Source of the DNA: VAZQ01 sp963721005
GTDB taxonomy: Bacteria > Pseudomonadota > Alphaproteobacteria > Rhizobiales > Xanthobacteraceae
Direction: 5' to 3'
Assembly: GCA_963721005.1 (NCBI GenBank)
Contig: CAVRHR010000003.1
Span: forward strand, 1,178,001-1,242,000
Length of the DNA: 64,000 nucleotides
Program-made: the position numbers and the translations under genes
Part shown: one piece after another, positions 1 to 9,058 of the stretch
Position numbering within the stretch: the first letter of the stretch is position 1
How the letters are laid out: each line of letters begins with the position of its first letter
The notes under the pieces: model-generated
What the model was told of the DNA's origin: nothing
What the model saw: only the letters and a program-made list of their open reading frames with translations
The model's database searches: none

Positions 1-1726
1 CGACCAGCGCGGTGCGCAGCGTGCCCCAGCCGAGATCGATGACCGACGGCCGCACCTGCATCAGATCTCCGGCCAGCTGGGACAAGCCCGCCACCTGCTG
101 CACGAAATAATCCTGGTCGAAGCCGTGGGCGCCGGCCTCGGTGTCGAGCTGCGCGTAGGTCTGGGTCCAACCGCCCGGCCAGTCGCCGGCGAGCCCGATG
201 CCGGGGATCTGGTAGGCCCGGCCCTTGTTCATCGGGCTCTTCACCCGGCCTTGGAAGCCGCCATTGACGCCGGGGCCAACGCCCGACTTGACGTCGACCC
301 GCGGCCAGCGATTGTCGGTCGCGGCCCGCGCGATCGCCTCCACCAGCCAGATATTGTTGTTGTAGACGTCCATGAGGCTGGTGATGACGCCGCCGTGCTC
401 GGGCCGCTCGCCGAGATAGCCGTACTGGTTGCCGCCCGGCCCGGTCTCGATGGTCTGCCGGCCGCCCATGTGCTCCATGCCGAGGGTAGCCACCACCGAC
501 GCGAGGCGCTCGGGATGCAGCGTGTAATAGTCGTATTGCGGCCAGCTGCCCTCCCCGCCCGGCATGAAGTGCCGGCAGTCGAAGTAGAAGGCGAGCGTGC
601 GCGGGCGCGCCGCCTGCGGCAGACGGTTGAAGTAGGACATGATGCCGATCATGCCGAGGCCCCCGTTCTCCTCGATCAGCGACATCGCATCGGTGTGGGT
701 GGCGAGCAGGACTTGCTGGTCCCTCGGCGTGCCGTAGTCCTTGCCGGGCAGAAAGCCGATGATGGCTTTGCCGGTGTTGCGCTCGAAGCGGGCCTTGAGG
801 GTCAGGGTGGCGGTCTTGCCGGCCTTGGCGTCGGTGAGCACCTTGGCGCCGTTGACGCGGTCGAGCGCGAGGGTCGGACAGTTGACGTATTTGGCGCCGA
901 GACCGGCCTTGCCGTCGGGTGTATAGACGCTGCGTTGCGCCAGCCCGAACGCCGCGCCCGGCGAGAGGTCGTACACCACCACCATGCCGGCGGCTTTGCC
1001 CTTGATGCCGATTGCCGCAAATCCGTTGAGCTGGCTCCAGACCCAGCGGGAATGATAGGAGCTGGTCAGGCTCGCCGGCGGCGGCGTGAAGAGCGGCGGC
1101 CATTGGCCGGGCGAGCGCCACTCGTAATCGGTCGGCGTGAAGTTATCCAAAAACGACTCGGAATACGGCGGCTGCGGATAGGGGGCGGTGGCGAAGACCA
1201 GTATCTTGCCCGCGATCGCGTCCGCGGCCGGCGGATGGGCCGGATCGTAGTACAGCATCGGCGCGGTAATGCTCGCGGCCGCTTCGCCCGAAGTCATGCC
1301 ATAGGAGGCGACCACCGGCACCGGCGTCCCGTCGGTGACCAGCCGCTCCAGCGCCACCCCGGAATCATGATAGTGCGTGCGCCGATCGGGCCAATCGTCC
1401 ACGATATAATGATCGTAGGGGATCTCGACGAAATCCAGGTCGATCGCGCCATGCTCGACGATCTTGTCGACCAGGAAGTCGGTGTAACGCCGCCACCCCG
1501 CGCTGCCCGCGTAGGTGGGGCCGAGCTGCGACTTGAACACGTTCCATTCCAACGCCTCGTCGGGCGTGATCATGCGCTGCGGATCGATCCTGGCAAGAGC
1601 GCGGTCGCCGGCGCTTTGCGCCCATAGCGGCCGTCTGATCAGAACCGTGCCGGCAGCGGCGCCGGCTGCCTCCTTGAGGAAGCGCCGCCGTGAGGCGCCG
1701 GTTGTCCACTTCCGCGATTTGCTCAT
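1..1726 (-). CDS. Tat-exported M28-family metallopeptidase-like protein, 3' end outside window
   Basis: The protein starts with a twin-arginine signal (SRRRFLK, residues 13-19, then an Ala-rich core and a WAQ-type cleavage site), so it is probably exported folded. About 575 residues lie in the window with no stop before base 1. A PA-like insert (around GKAAGMVVVYD, residue 250) is followed near residue 345 by LLATHTDAMSLIEENGG. This resembles the H-x-D and Glu-Glu zinc region of M28 aminopeptidases, although the usual GAxDNxSG loop is altered. A later HMGG and a FDCRH segment may supply other ligands. The likely role is a periplasmic peptidase or amidohydrolase; the substrate is unknown. It is transcribed divergently from the secreted protein at 1884, with about 157 bases between them. 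The family call is mine from motifs, and a remote relative without peptidase activity is possible. Confidence 0.72.
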   Translation of the reverse strand, partial: MSKSRKWTTGASRRRFLKEAAGAAAGTVLIRRPLWAQSAGDRALARIDPQRMITPDEALEWNVFKSQLGPTYAGSAGWRRYTDFLVDKIVEHGAIDLDFVEIPYDHYIVDDWPDRRTHYHDSGVALERLVTDGTPVPVVASYGMTSGEAAASITAPMLYYDPAHPPAADAIAGKILVFATAPYPQPPYSESFLDNFTPTDYEWRSPGQWPPLFTPPPASLTSSYHSRWVWSQLNGFAAIGIKGKAAGMVVVYDLSPGAAFGLAQRSVYTPDGKAGLGAKYVNCPTLALDRVNGAKVLTDAKAGKTATLTLKARFERNTGKAIIGFLPGKDYGTPRDQQVLLATHTDAMSLIEENGGLGMIGIMSYFNRLPQAARPRTLAFYFDCRHFMPGGEGSWPQYDYYTLHPERLASVVATLGMEHMGGRQTIETGPGGNQYGYLGERPEHGGVITSLMDVYNNNIWLVEAIARAATDNRWPRVDVKSGVGPGVNGGFQGRVKSPMNKGRAYQIPGIGLAGDWPGGWTQTYAQLDTEAGAHGFDQDYFVQQVAGLSQLAGDLMQVRPSVIDLGWGTLRTALV

Positions 1727-1883
1727 GATGATTCTCGCCGAGTGATTCTCGCTGAGTACTTCCCGCTGTAGTAAGCGGATGATCCGCGACCCTCTCGCCC
1801 GCCACGGTAACGTGCAACGCCCCTTTCGACAACCTGACCAACCCGGTATGGTCCGCGGAGCAGGATCATGCGGGAGAACATCC

Positions 1884-2744
1884 ATGCTCCACCGAAGCTT
1901 GCTCGGCGCCCTCGCTTTGGCGGCGCTGTCGGCCTATCCGGCCGGCGCGCAAATCGTCGATTTCTCGAAATATCCCGATCTCAAGGGGCAATGGAACCGG
2001 GTGGTGGTGCGCGGACTGCCCGGCCAGCCTTCGTTCGACCAGACCAAGCCGTGGGGATTGGGGCAAGAGGCGCCGCTGACGCCCGAGGCTAGGGCGATCC
2101 TCGAGGCCAGCATGGCGGACCAGGCCACCGGCGGTCTCGGCAACAGCGTCGAGCACAGCCGCTGCAGCGCCGCCGGAATGCCGTTCATGATGGTCGCATT
2201 CCATCCGCTGGAATTCGTCGTCATGCCGGATACGACCTACATATTGATCGCCGACTTCGATCCGCTGCGCCGGATCTTCACCGACGGACGCGACTGGCCC
2301 ACGGCGATCGAGCCGACCTTCCAGGGCTATTCGATCGGACGCTGGATCGACGAGGCGGGCACCGGCCGCTACGACGTGCTCGAGGTCGAGACCCGCGGCT
2401 TCAAGGGACCGCGCATCTACGACATAACCGGCATGCCGCTGCACAGCGACAATCAATCGATCTTCAAGGAGCGTATCCATCTCGACAAGGCCAATCCAAA
2501 TCTCCTGCACGACGAGATCACGGTGATCGACCATGCATTGACCCGGCCCTGGACCGTCGACAAGAGATACATCCGCAATGCCGATCCGCTCTCGGAGTGG
2601 CCTGAGTCCATCTGCCCCGAATACAACGCGTGGGTCTTTACCGGCCGGGAAGTCTATTACCTGAGCGCAGACGGCTACCTGATGCCTTCCAAGAAGGGCC
2701 AGGCGCCACCCGACCCGAAATATTTCGAGCAGCCCCGGAAGTAA
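1884..2744 (+). CDS. Secreted protein of an uncharacterised family, copy A (286 aa)
   Basis: It has a Sec signal peptide (residues 1-22, ending AGA-Q) and a mature part of about 265 residues beginning DFSKYPDLKGQW. Two other members occur in this window (13349-14206 and 53760-54581). All three share a DGR(D/E)-x-P segment, GYSIG(R/K)W, a GR(Y/F)D-x-L-x-V-x-TRG segment, KGPR, H-x-DN-(Q/E), HxEIT and DHALT(R/H)PW, and end in a lysine-rich KYF tail. This copy has a degenerate acidic loop (DEAGTGRYDVLE) where copy B has DEDGDGRYDTLE. I know no function for the family. The ATG at 1884 was chosen because it begins the signal peptide; upstream codons do not resemble protein. The neighbour at 2813 on the same strand is a Bug-type binding protein, 68 bases on, so the two may be co-transcribed. 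Confidence 0.85.
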   Translation: MLHRSLLGALALAALSAYPAGAQIVDFSKYPDLKGQWNRVVVRGLPGQPSFDQTKPWGLGQEAPLTPEARAILEASMADQATGGLGNSVEHSRCSAAGMPFMMVAFHPLEFVVMPDTTYILIADFDPLRRIFTDGRDWPTAIEPTFQGYSIGRWIDEAGTGRYDVLEVETRGFKGPRIYDITGMPLHSDNQSIFKERIHLDKANPNLLHDEITVIDHALTRPWTVDKRYIRNADPLSEWPESICPEYNAWVFTGREVYYLSADGYLMPSKKGQAPPDPKYFEQPRK

Positions 2745-2812
2745 GGGCGCGCCATCCGTTCGCCGCGTCCGCGATGCCGGCGCGTGGCGCGCCAGCACCG
2801 GAGGGGAGAGCC

Positions 2813-3790
2813 ATGAAGCTTCCGCGCCGTCGGTTTCTGCATCTCGCAGCGGGCGCCGCGGCGCTGCCGGCCGCTTCACGGCTGGCGCGGGCGCAATCCT
2901 ATCCGAGCCGCCCGGTGCGGGTCTTCGTCGGCTTCCCGGCCGGCTCCTCCGCCGACGTGTTCGCTCGCGTTACCGGACAATGGCTGGCGGAGCGGCTCGG
3001 CCGCCCGTTCATCATCGAGAACCGGCCCGGCGCGGGCAGCAGCACGGCCGCCGAGACTGCGGTGCGGGCGCCGCCGGACGGCCATACGCTGTTGTGGACG
3101 ACCGCGGCCAACACCACCAACACCGCGTTCTATCCCAAGCTGACGTTCGATCTCATCCGCGACATCGCGCCGATCGCCAGCATCGTCCGCACCTACTTCG
3201 TGCTGGTGGTGAACCCGTCGATACCGGCAAGCACGCTGCGGGAATTCATCGCCTACGCCAAGGCCAATCCGGACAAGATCAGCATCGGGATCGGCGGCAA
3301 CGGCAGCCTGTTCCACCTGGCCAGCGAGCTGTTCAAGATGATGGCCGGCGTCGACGTGGTCGACGTGGTGTATCGCGGCGATGTGCTGGCATTGACCGAT
3401 CTGCTCGGCGGCCAGGTGCAGGCCATGCTCGTGGGCTCGTCGGCGGCGATCGAGCAGATGAAGGCCGGCAAGCTGCGGGCGCTCGGGGTATCGACCGCGA
3501 CCCGCCGCGACGAGCTGCCCGGGATCCCCGCCATCGCCGAATTCGTGCCGGGCTACGAAGCGACCGGCTGGCAGGGACTGGGCGCCCCCAAGGGCACGCC
3601 CAGCGAGATCGTCGACAGGCTCAACCAAGAGATCAACGCCGGCCTCGCCCAACCCGCCATGAAGGCGCGATTGGCCGAGCAAGGCGGGGCAGCGCTGGCG
3701 GGAACGCCCGCCGACTTCGGCAAGCTCATCGCGGACGACACGCAGAAATGGGGAAATGTGATCCGGGCAGCCAATATCAAAGCGGAATAA
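2813..3790 (+). CDS. Tripartite tricarboxylate transporter (Bug/TctC) substrate-binding protein
   Basis: This 325-residue protein has the classic Bug layout: an exported N-terminus with an RRRFLHLAAGAAAL twin-arginine-like signal cut near RAQS, then YPSRPVRVFVGFPAGSSADVFARV, the ENRPGAG motif and the YRGDVLALTDLLGGQVQAML segment. Bug proteins capture carboxylates (tricarboxylates, aromatic acids, amino acids) in the periplasm and hand them to a TctA-TctB membrane complex. No TctA or TctB is adjacent; the only pair in the window is at 34719-36721. The ATG at 2813 has GAGGGGAGAG just upstream. The ligand cannot be read from the sequence. The gene lies 68 bases after secreted copy A on the same strand. 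Confidence 0.92.
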   Translation: MKLPRRRFLHLAAGAAALPAASRLARAQSYPSRPVRVFVGFPAGSSADVFARVTGQWLAERLGRPFIIENRPGAGSSTAAETAVRAPPDGHTLLWTTAANTTNTAFYPKLTFDLIRDIAPIASIVRTYFVLVVNPSIPASTLREFIAYAKANPDKISIGIGGNGSLFHLASELFKMMAGVDVVDVVYRGDVLALTDLLGGQVQAMLVGSSAAIEQMKAGKLRALGVSTATRRDELPGIPAIAEFVPGYEATGWQGLGAPKGTPSEIVDRLNQEINAGLAQPAMKARLAEQGGAALAGTPADFGKLIADDTQKWGNVIRAANIKAE

Positions 3791-3957
3791 CCGATCCGCG
3801 CGCAGGCGGTGTTCACGGCGTGCGCGCTCCGGAACCATTTCCGCAGTGATACATTGTGGGATTGTGCGGACTCTTGTCGCCAGCCGCATGGTACCTTTTG
3901 TCCCTTGCCGGCTCTTGCACAATTCGAGCGCGTGCCCCCCGATCGAAGGAGAGCAGG

Positions 3958-5562
3958 ATGCGACATAACCTAACTCTCGCCACGACAATTGCCGCCACGA
4001 CAATTGCAACAATTGCAATTTGCGTGCTGATGCCGATCGCCAGCTTCTCGGCGCAACGCGTTGGTGGCGGCGGCGGTGGCGGCGGAGCGCACATCGGAGG
4101 GGGTGGGGGTGGGGGCGGACATTTCGTCGGCGGTGGGGGTGGGGGTGGTGGGGCGCGCTTCACCGCCCATGTGGGCGGCGGGGGTGGCGGCCGCTTCAGC
4201 GCCGCACATGTCGGTGCCGGCGGCGGAAACGTCGTCCACTACGCGAGCCCGCGGGCTGTCGGAAATTTCAGAGCCGTGCACAACGCGAACCCGGGCACCA
4301 ACCTGAGTACCAGGGCGGCGCGCAGCGGGAAGGCGGAGCCCAACCCCAATGCCGGAGCCGCACGCAGCCCCAACCAGGAGCTCAATGTCAAATCCGCGGC
4401 CGTGCACAATGCGCTCAATTCACGCGCGGTCGCGGGCGCGCTCCGCAATGCCGGCGCCTCGCACGATCCGCATAACCGCGCCCTCATCGCCGCGAATGCC
4501 GCAACAGCGGGATGGCGGCACGGCGGCGACAACGGCTGGTGGCGCCACCGCAACGGCGGATTCGGCTGGGTCGGCCCGCTGTTCTGGCCGTTCGCCTATT
4601 ACGATATTTACGATTATGCGCTGTGGGGCTACGGCTACGACCCTTCGTTCTGGGGCTACGGCTACGATGACATCTATGCCGGCATGTTCGCGCCTTATGG
4701 CTACCGGAATCCGACCGGTTATCTGCCGCGCTACGCCAGCCGAAACGCGGGCGGCTCGCGGCAAGCGACTGCCGCTGCTAAGGCGACGGGGCCGCTGGCA
4801 CAAATGTGCGGCGAGGACAGCCGCGACATCGCCGGGCTGCCGGTCGACCAGTTCCAGCAGGCGATCCAGCCCGACGACGCGCAACGCGCCGCGCTCGACG
4901 ATCTCGCCAACGCGTCGCTGAAGGCGGCGCAGGACATCAAGGCCGCCTGCCCGACCGAGATCGTGCTGACGGCGCCGGGCCGGCTCGCCGCCATGCAAAG
5001 TCGCATCGAGGCCATGGTGGCCGCAGTCGCAACCGTGCAGCCGGCGCTGGAGAAGTTCTACGGCCTGCTCACCGACGAGCAGAAGGAGCGCATCACCGCG
5101 CTCGGCCAGGAGCAGCGGCGCGGCCGCAACGCCGGCGCGCTCGATCAGAGCTGCAGCGCCGCACCGGCGAGCGTAACCGATTGGCCGGCCGCCGACATCG
5201 AGCGCACGGTGCGCCCGACCGAGGCGCAACGGGCGAGCCTCACCGCGCTACAGGATGCCGGCGCCAAGGCGGCCGACATGCTCAAGACCGCCTGCCCGGC
5301 GGAGGAGCCGCTCACGCCGCCGGCGCGCCTCGCGGCGGTCGGCCAGCGGCTCAACTCCTTGCTGCAAGCCGTCAAGGCCATGATCACGCCGCTCAACGAC
5401 TTCTACGGCATGCTCGACGACGAGCAGAAGGCGAGGTTCAACGCGCTTTCGCCGGCGCCGACCAGCCAGGCCGGCCAACCCAAGGTCCGACAGACGAGCC
5501 TCCACCGGCACGGCTTCCCGAGCATCGGGGGCTTCATCAGGCACATCCTGCGATTCTTTTGA
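3958..5562 (+). CDS. Gly-rich secreted protein with two LTXXQ/Spy-like helical repeats (534 aa)
   Basis: A signal peptide (residues 1-33) is followed by long Gly/His tracts to about residue 80, an Asn/Ala-rich stretch, and a Tyr/Gly/Trp-rich segment near residues 205-265 (repeated WGYGYD). The C-terminal half holds two homologous helical domains (about 282-385 and 397-500). Each starts with a Cys-containing motif (MCGEDSRDIAGLPVDQ; SCSAAPASVTDWPAAD), has a second Cys (KAACP, KTACP) and ends FYGLLTDEQKERI or FYGMLDDEQKARF, which is the LTXXQ-type signature of Spy/CpxP-like periplasmic proteins. Each domain could hold one disulfide. The role is probably envelope-stress or chaperone-like, but this is inferred from the motif only. 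The ATG at 3958 follows AAGGAGAGCAGG. A (g/a)acaattgc repeat lies inside the signal-peptide codons (3986-4020). Confidence 0.8.
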   Translation: MRHNLTLATTIAATTIATIAICVLMPIASFSAQRVGGGGGGGGAHIGGGGGGGGHFVGGGGGGGGARFTAHVGGGGGGRFSAAHVGAGGGNVVHYASPRAVGNFRAVHNANPGTNLSTRAARSGKAEPNPNAGAARSPNQELNVKSAAVHNALNSRAVAGALRNAGASHDPHNRALIAANAATAGWRHGGDNGWWRHRNGGFGWVGPLFWPFAYYDIYDYALWGYGYDPSFWGYGYDDIYAGMFAPYGYRNPTGYLPRYASRNAGGSRQATAAAKATGPLAQMCGEDSRDIAGLPVDQFQQAIQPDDAQRAALDDLANASLKAAQDIKAACPTEIVLTAPGRLAAMQSRIEAMVAAVATVQPALEKFYGLLTDEQKERITALGQEQRRGRNAGALDQSCSAAPASVTDWPAADIERTVRPTEAQRASLTALQDAGAKAADMLKTACPAEEPLTPPARLAAVGQRLNSLLQAVKAMITPLNDFYGMLDDEQKARFNALSPAPTSQAGQPKVRQTSLHRHGFPSIGGFIRHILRFF

Positions 5563-5600
5563 AATCGCGGGAAACGACCATCGGTCGCATGCAATTTACG

Positions 5601-6836
5601 TCAGGCCGCTGCATCGCGATAAAACTTGTAAAGACCGACATTCACGTTGCCGGCCTCGAACCCGGCCTGACAATAGGCGAGATAATATTCCCAGGTGCGC
5701 TTGAAGCGCTCGTCGAACCCCCGGCCCTTCAGCGCCGGCCAAGCGCGCGCAAAGCGGCGCTGCCATTCTTCGAGCGTGCGCGCGTAGCTTTCGCCGAAAT
5801 GCTCGCTGCGCACCAGCCGCAGCCCCGCCGCGGCGATCTGTTGCTCCAGAATCTTCCGGGTCGGCAGCATGCCGCCCGGAAAGATGTGCTTCTGAATGAA
5901 GTCCGGCTCTCGCTGATACCCCTCGAATCGAGCTTCATCGATCGTGATGACCTGCAGCACCCCGATGCCGCCGGGGCATAAGCTCGATCGCAAACGCATG
6001 AAGTAGGCGGGCCAATAGGCGGCCCCAACGGCCTCCAGCATCTCAATCGAGACGACGCGATCATATGCGCCGCGCACGTCGCGATAATCCTGCAGTCGCA
6101 GGTCGCCGTATTGCTCGAGCGCGCGATCGCGAAGCCGCTTGCGGGCAAGCTCCAGCTGCCTGGCCGACAGCGTCAGTCCTGTGAGCTCGCACCTGTAGCG
6201 ATCGATGAGCCGTTCCGCCAGGCTGCCCCAGCCACAGCCGATCTCAAGCACCCTCTCGCCTCCGGACAGCTCCAGCAAATCCAGGATCCGGTCCAGCTTG
6301 TCGTCCTGCGCGGACTCCAAAGCCTGGTCGGCCGAGGAAAACAGCGCAGCCGAGTAGCTCATGCCCGCATCGAGCCACTGTGCGAAGAACTCGTTGCCGA
6401 GATCGTAGTGAACGGAAATGTTGCGTCGGCTGCCGCGCCGTGTATTTCAATTCAAGCCGTGCCAAATCCTGTGCCAGAGCCGCTTCGCAGGCAGCCCGCC
6501 TGGGTTTGTGGCCGCGGAGTTGCGCAATGCGAGGCCCAGAACGGCCGCGAGATCGGGCGAAGACCACTCACCCGCCATATAGGCCTCGGCAACCCCCAGC
6601 TCTCCGCCCATCAACGTCCGCAGCAGGCATTTCCAGCTATGGATGGAAAGCCGTGCCCGCGGGCCGGGCCGGGGACCGACGATCGTCAGGCGGTTTCCCG
6701 CCAGCATGTCGACCACCAGCTCCCCGCATGCGAGCTTGCGGGAAACCCATCGTTGCAGTCCCACGTCGAAGATGCGCGACAGCAGCGATCGGGCAGCTGC
6801 AAACGCCGGCTGTGCGGTCTGGGGCTGGACCGACAT
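5601..6836 (-). pseudogene. cfa: Cyclopropane-fatty-acid-synthase-like methyltransferase with an in-frame TGA
   Basis: Read through the stop, this would be a protein of about 410 residues of the CFA / unsaturated-lipid methyltransferase family. The N-terminal part (6836 down to 6450) ends at LWHRIWHGLN and then TGA (6449-6447). The same frame continues NTRRGSRRNISVHYDLGNEFFAQWLDAGMSYS, then the SAM-binding VLEIGCGWGSLAE and the usual C-terminal FPGG and EHFGESYARTL segments, ending at 5601. Frame and alignment are continuous, so the lesion is one nonsense change, for example CGA or AGA to TGA. An internal ATG at 6362 could in principle start a 253-residue catalytic fragment, but it lacks the N-terminal domain. 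The gene begins two bases after the DUF1365 stop and is the last gene of the FAD oxidoreductase-DUF1365-cfa operon. A sequencing error or a real null allele are both possible. Confidence 0.88.
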
Positions 6837-6838
6837 GT

Positions 6839-7627
6839 TCAATCCGCAATTCGGGAGTTGCCGGAGACGACGGAAACCATATTGCGGGGCGCGTCGGGCT
6901 TGCAGCGGTAGCGTATCCCCTTCAGCCACAGGCGCAGGGCCTCCCAATGAATGGCGGCGATCACCTTGGCGGTGATGGCCGGGATCGTGATGGCAACGCG
7001 CATCAGTGCCTGGTCGTTGAGCGTTCTGCGCACGCCCGCCAGGACGGCGGTCACCAAAGGACCGTCCGGCGTACTGGCGCGAATGCCGACCGCAATCTGA
7101 TCGTTCGGCCCGGTTACCCGGAATTCATAGTGCAGGTTCATGTCCAGGAAGGGCGAGACATGAAAGTCCTTCCGGCAGACCTGATGCACCGGACCGGACC
7201 TCGGCATGACGGGAATGACGTAACTGTGGCGTTCGCCGAAGGTATTGTGGACCTGATAGACCAGAGCGACGAGCGTGCCGTCGGCCCGATGGCAGAAGTA
7301 GACGCTGATTGGATTGAAGCCGCAACCGAGCGTGCGCGGCATGGTCAAAAGGCTAATGCGACCGACGCCGATGTGGAGGCCGGCCGCAGCGAGCTGGCGC
7401 TCCGCCTGGACACGAAGCGGCGTCGATGTGCCGTCACCGTGATCCGAGTCATGCAGACTGAAGAGGTTGGGCCGGTTGTGGGAGAACAACCACAGCCTCT
7501 GCGCGAGGAGGGGCAGCTCGTCGAGGTCGATCAACAGCCAGAAGGCCCGATAGCGAAATCGATGAACACGCGGACGGAGGCGCCGATGCATGACCGATCC
7601 AACATAGAGAGACGAACGCAGCGTCAT
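6839..7627 (-). CDS. DUF1365 family protein (COG3496-type), 262 aa
   Basis: The protein begins MTLRSSLYVGSVMHRRLRPRVHRFRYRAFWLLIDLDELP and contains the diagnostic LTMPRTLGCGFNPISVYFC and ICRKDFHVSPF-like (VCRKDFHVSPFLDM) segments of DUF1365. Its biochemistry is unknown, but homologues sit almost always between an FAD oxidoreductase and a CFA-type methyltransferase, as here, which points to a shared lipid-modifying pathway. The start at 7627 overlaps the upstream FAD-oxidoreductase stop as ATGA, and the downstream methyltransferase starts two bases after its own stop, so the three are translationally coupled. Codons upstream of 7627 in this frame do not look like protein, which settles the start. 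Confidence 0.93.
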   Translation of the reverse strand: MTLRSSLYVGSVMHRRLRPRVHRFRYRAFWLLIDLDELPLLAQRLWLFSHNRPNLFSLHDSDHGDGTSTPLRVQAERQLAAAGLHIGVGRISLLTMPRTLGCGFNPISVYFCHRADGTLVALVYQVHNTFGERHSYVIPVMPRSGPVHQVCRKDFHVSPFLDMNLHYEFRVTGPNDQIAVGIRASTPDGPLVTAVLAGVRRTLNDQALMRVAITIPAITAKVIAAIHWEALRLWLKGIRYRCKPDAPRNMVSVVSGNSRIAD

Positions 7628-8976
7628 GTCGCCAGCTCCTGGCTGCCGGCTTCCCGTTTGCGGGCGATGCGCACTATTCGCGCGGAGTCTTCCGGTACGT
7701 TCCAGGGCCGCCGCAATCCGCCGAGCTCTTCCGCAACCGCAAGGCCGGCTTGCAACCCGTCCTCGTGGAATCCGGCGCCGAAATGCGCGCCGCAGAACCA
7801 GGTATTTCTCTTTCCTTGCAGCAGCCAAAGCTTCTGCTGGGCGGCGACCGCCTTGGCATCGAGTATCGGGTGGTCGTAAATCTCGCTGTGGAGCAGCGTT
7901 CCGCTACGCGGCGGCCGCGGCGGATTGAGGGTGACGAACAATGGCGTATCCACCGCCAGGTTCTGCAGCCGGTTCATCCAATAGGTCACGCAGGCGCCGT
8001 CGCGCGCCATCTCTGGGGTCCCGATGTAGTTCCAGCTCGACCACACGCGCCGCCGCCTGGGCATGAAGCTGTCGTCGGAATGCAGCACGGCGAGATTGCG
8101 GCTGTAGCGGAAGGCGCCGAGAAGCTCGCGCTCGGAATCGCTCGGATCGGCCAGGGCGGCAAGGGCCTGATCGGCATGCGTCGCCATGACGACATGGTCG
8201 TAGCGCTCCGCCTCCCCGCGGGAATCAGTCACGATGGGACCGAGCTCGGTGCGTCGCACGCTGACGACCGCGGTATCGAGCTTGATCCGTCCGGAAAAGG
8301 AACGAACCAGCTGCGCCACATAGCGGCGGCTGCCGCCGACGACGGTCTCCCAGGCGGGCCGATTGCGCAGCTGCAGCAGTCCATGGTTGCTGTGGAAGCG
8401 AATGAACGATGCCGCCGGATACGCGAGAATTTCGGCCGGCGGCGCCGACCAGATGGCGCTCGCCATCGGCAGGATGTGATGGTCGCGAAAGGCGTCACCA
8501 TAGCGCCCGCGCTCGAGGTAGTCGCCGAGACTGAGCCGCTGGATATCCATCAGATCCTGGTCGCGGGGCGCCTGCCGGTAGAAGCGCACGAGATCGGCGA
8601 GCATGGACCAGAAGCGTGGCCTGAGCAGGTTGCGGGGTTGCCCGAACAGGCCGGAGGGACCGCTGCCGCAATATTCTATCGCCCCGTCGTTCAGAGAAAC
8701 GGCGAAAGACATCTCGGAAACTTCGGTGGGGACTTGCAAGTACGCCAGCAAGGCCACCATGTTGGGATAAGTTCGGCGGTTGAATACGATAAACCCGGTA
8801 TCGACCGGAGTGCTGCGGCCACCGACCGATGCCATGATCGTGTTGGAATGGCCGCCGATCCGGTCGGCACGATCGTAGACGGTCACATCATGGCCCCAAT
8901 TCAAGAGCCAAGCCGCGGACAGACCTGATATGCCGGTTCCGATGACTGCGACTTTGAGACGAACGTCGATTTTCAT
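7624..8976 (-). CDS. NAD(P)/FAD-dependent oxidoreductase, amine-oxidase-like (COG2907-type)
   Basis: This 450-residue protein has an N-terminal dinucleotide-binding fold (KVAVIGTGISGLSAAWLL, residues 8-25, then an acidic residue in DRADRIGGHSNT) and the family's VDTGFIVFNRRTYPNM and WFCGAHFGAGFHEDGLQAG segments. COG2907-type enzymes are thought to oxidise or desaturate lipid chains, and they travel with DUF1365 and CFA-type methyltransferases. In Rhodobacter sphaeroides comparable genes belong to the singlet-oxygen (RpoE) regulon and have been linked to furan fatty acid formation. It heads an operon whose next gene overlaps it by ATGA. It is divergent from the sigma factor at 9240, with a TGATCC box facing it at 9088-9083. 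Confidence 0.92.
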   Translation of the reverse strand: MKIDVRLKVAVIGTGISGLSAAWLLNWGHDVTVYDRADRIGGHSNTIMASVGGRSTPVDTGFIVFNRRTYPNMVALLAYLQVPTEVSEMSFAVSLNDGAIEYCGSGPSGLFGQPRNLLRPRFWSMLADLVRFYRQAPRDQDLMDIQRLSLGDYLERGRYGDAFRDHHILPMASAIWSAPPAEILAYPAASFIRFHSNHGLLQLRNRPAWETVVGGSRRYVAQLVRSFSGRIKLDTAVVSVRRTELGPIVTDSRGEAERYDHVVMATHADQALAALADPSDSERELLGAFRYSRNLAVLHSDDSFMPRRRRVWSSWNYIGTPEMARDGACVTYWMNRLQNLAVDTPLFVTLNPPRPPRSGTLLHSEIYDHPILDAKAVAAQQKLWLLQGKRNTWFCGAHFGAGFHEDGLQAGLAVAEELGGLRRPWNVPEDSARIVRIARKREAGSQELAT

Positions 8977-9058
8977 GCCTGCCGACCAGTCACGGATGCG
9001 TCCCGAAAGGCGGCGGTGCCGGGCACGGCAAAGCCGCCTTGATTCAGTCTCCTACAAA

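Noticed and set aside
125..1627. Long plus-strand open frame of 500 codons
   Set aside because: It mirrors the codon pattern of the real minus-strand M28-type gene, has no motif and is Arg/Ala/Gly-rich as expected of an antisense frame in high-GC DNA.
3986..4020. Short repeated acaattgc units as a possible CRISPR-like or binding array
   Set aside because: They lie inside the signal-peptide codons of the Gly-rich protein and only repeat Ala-Thr-Ile coding; they are too few and too short.
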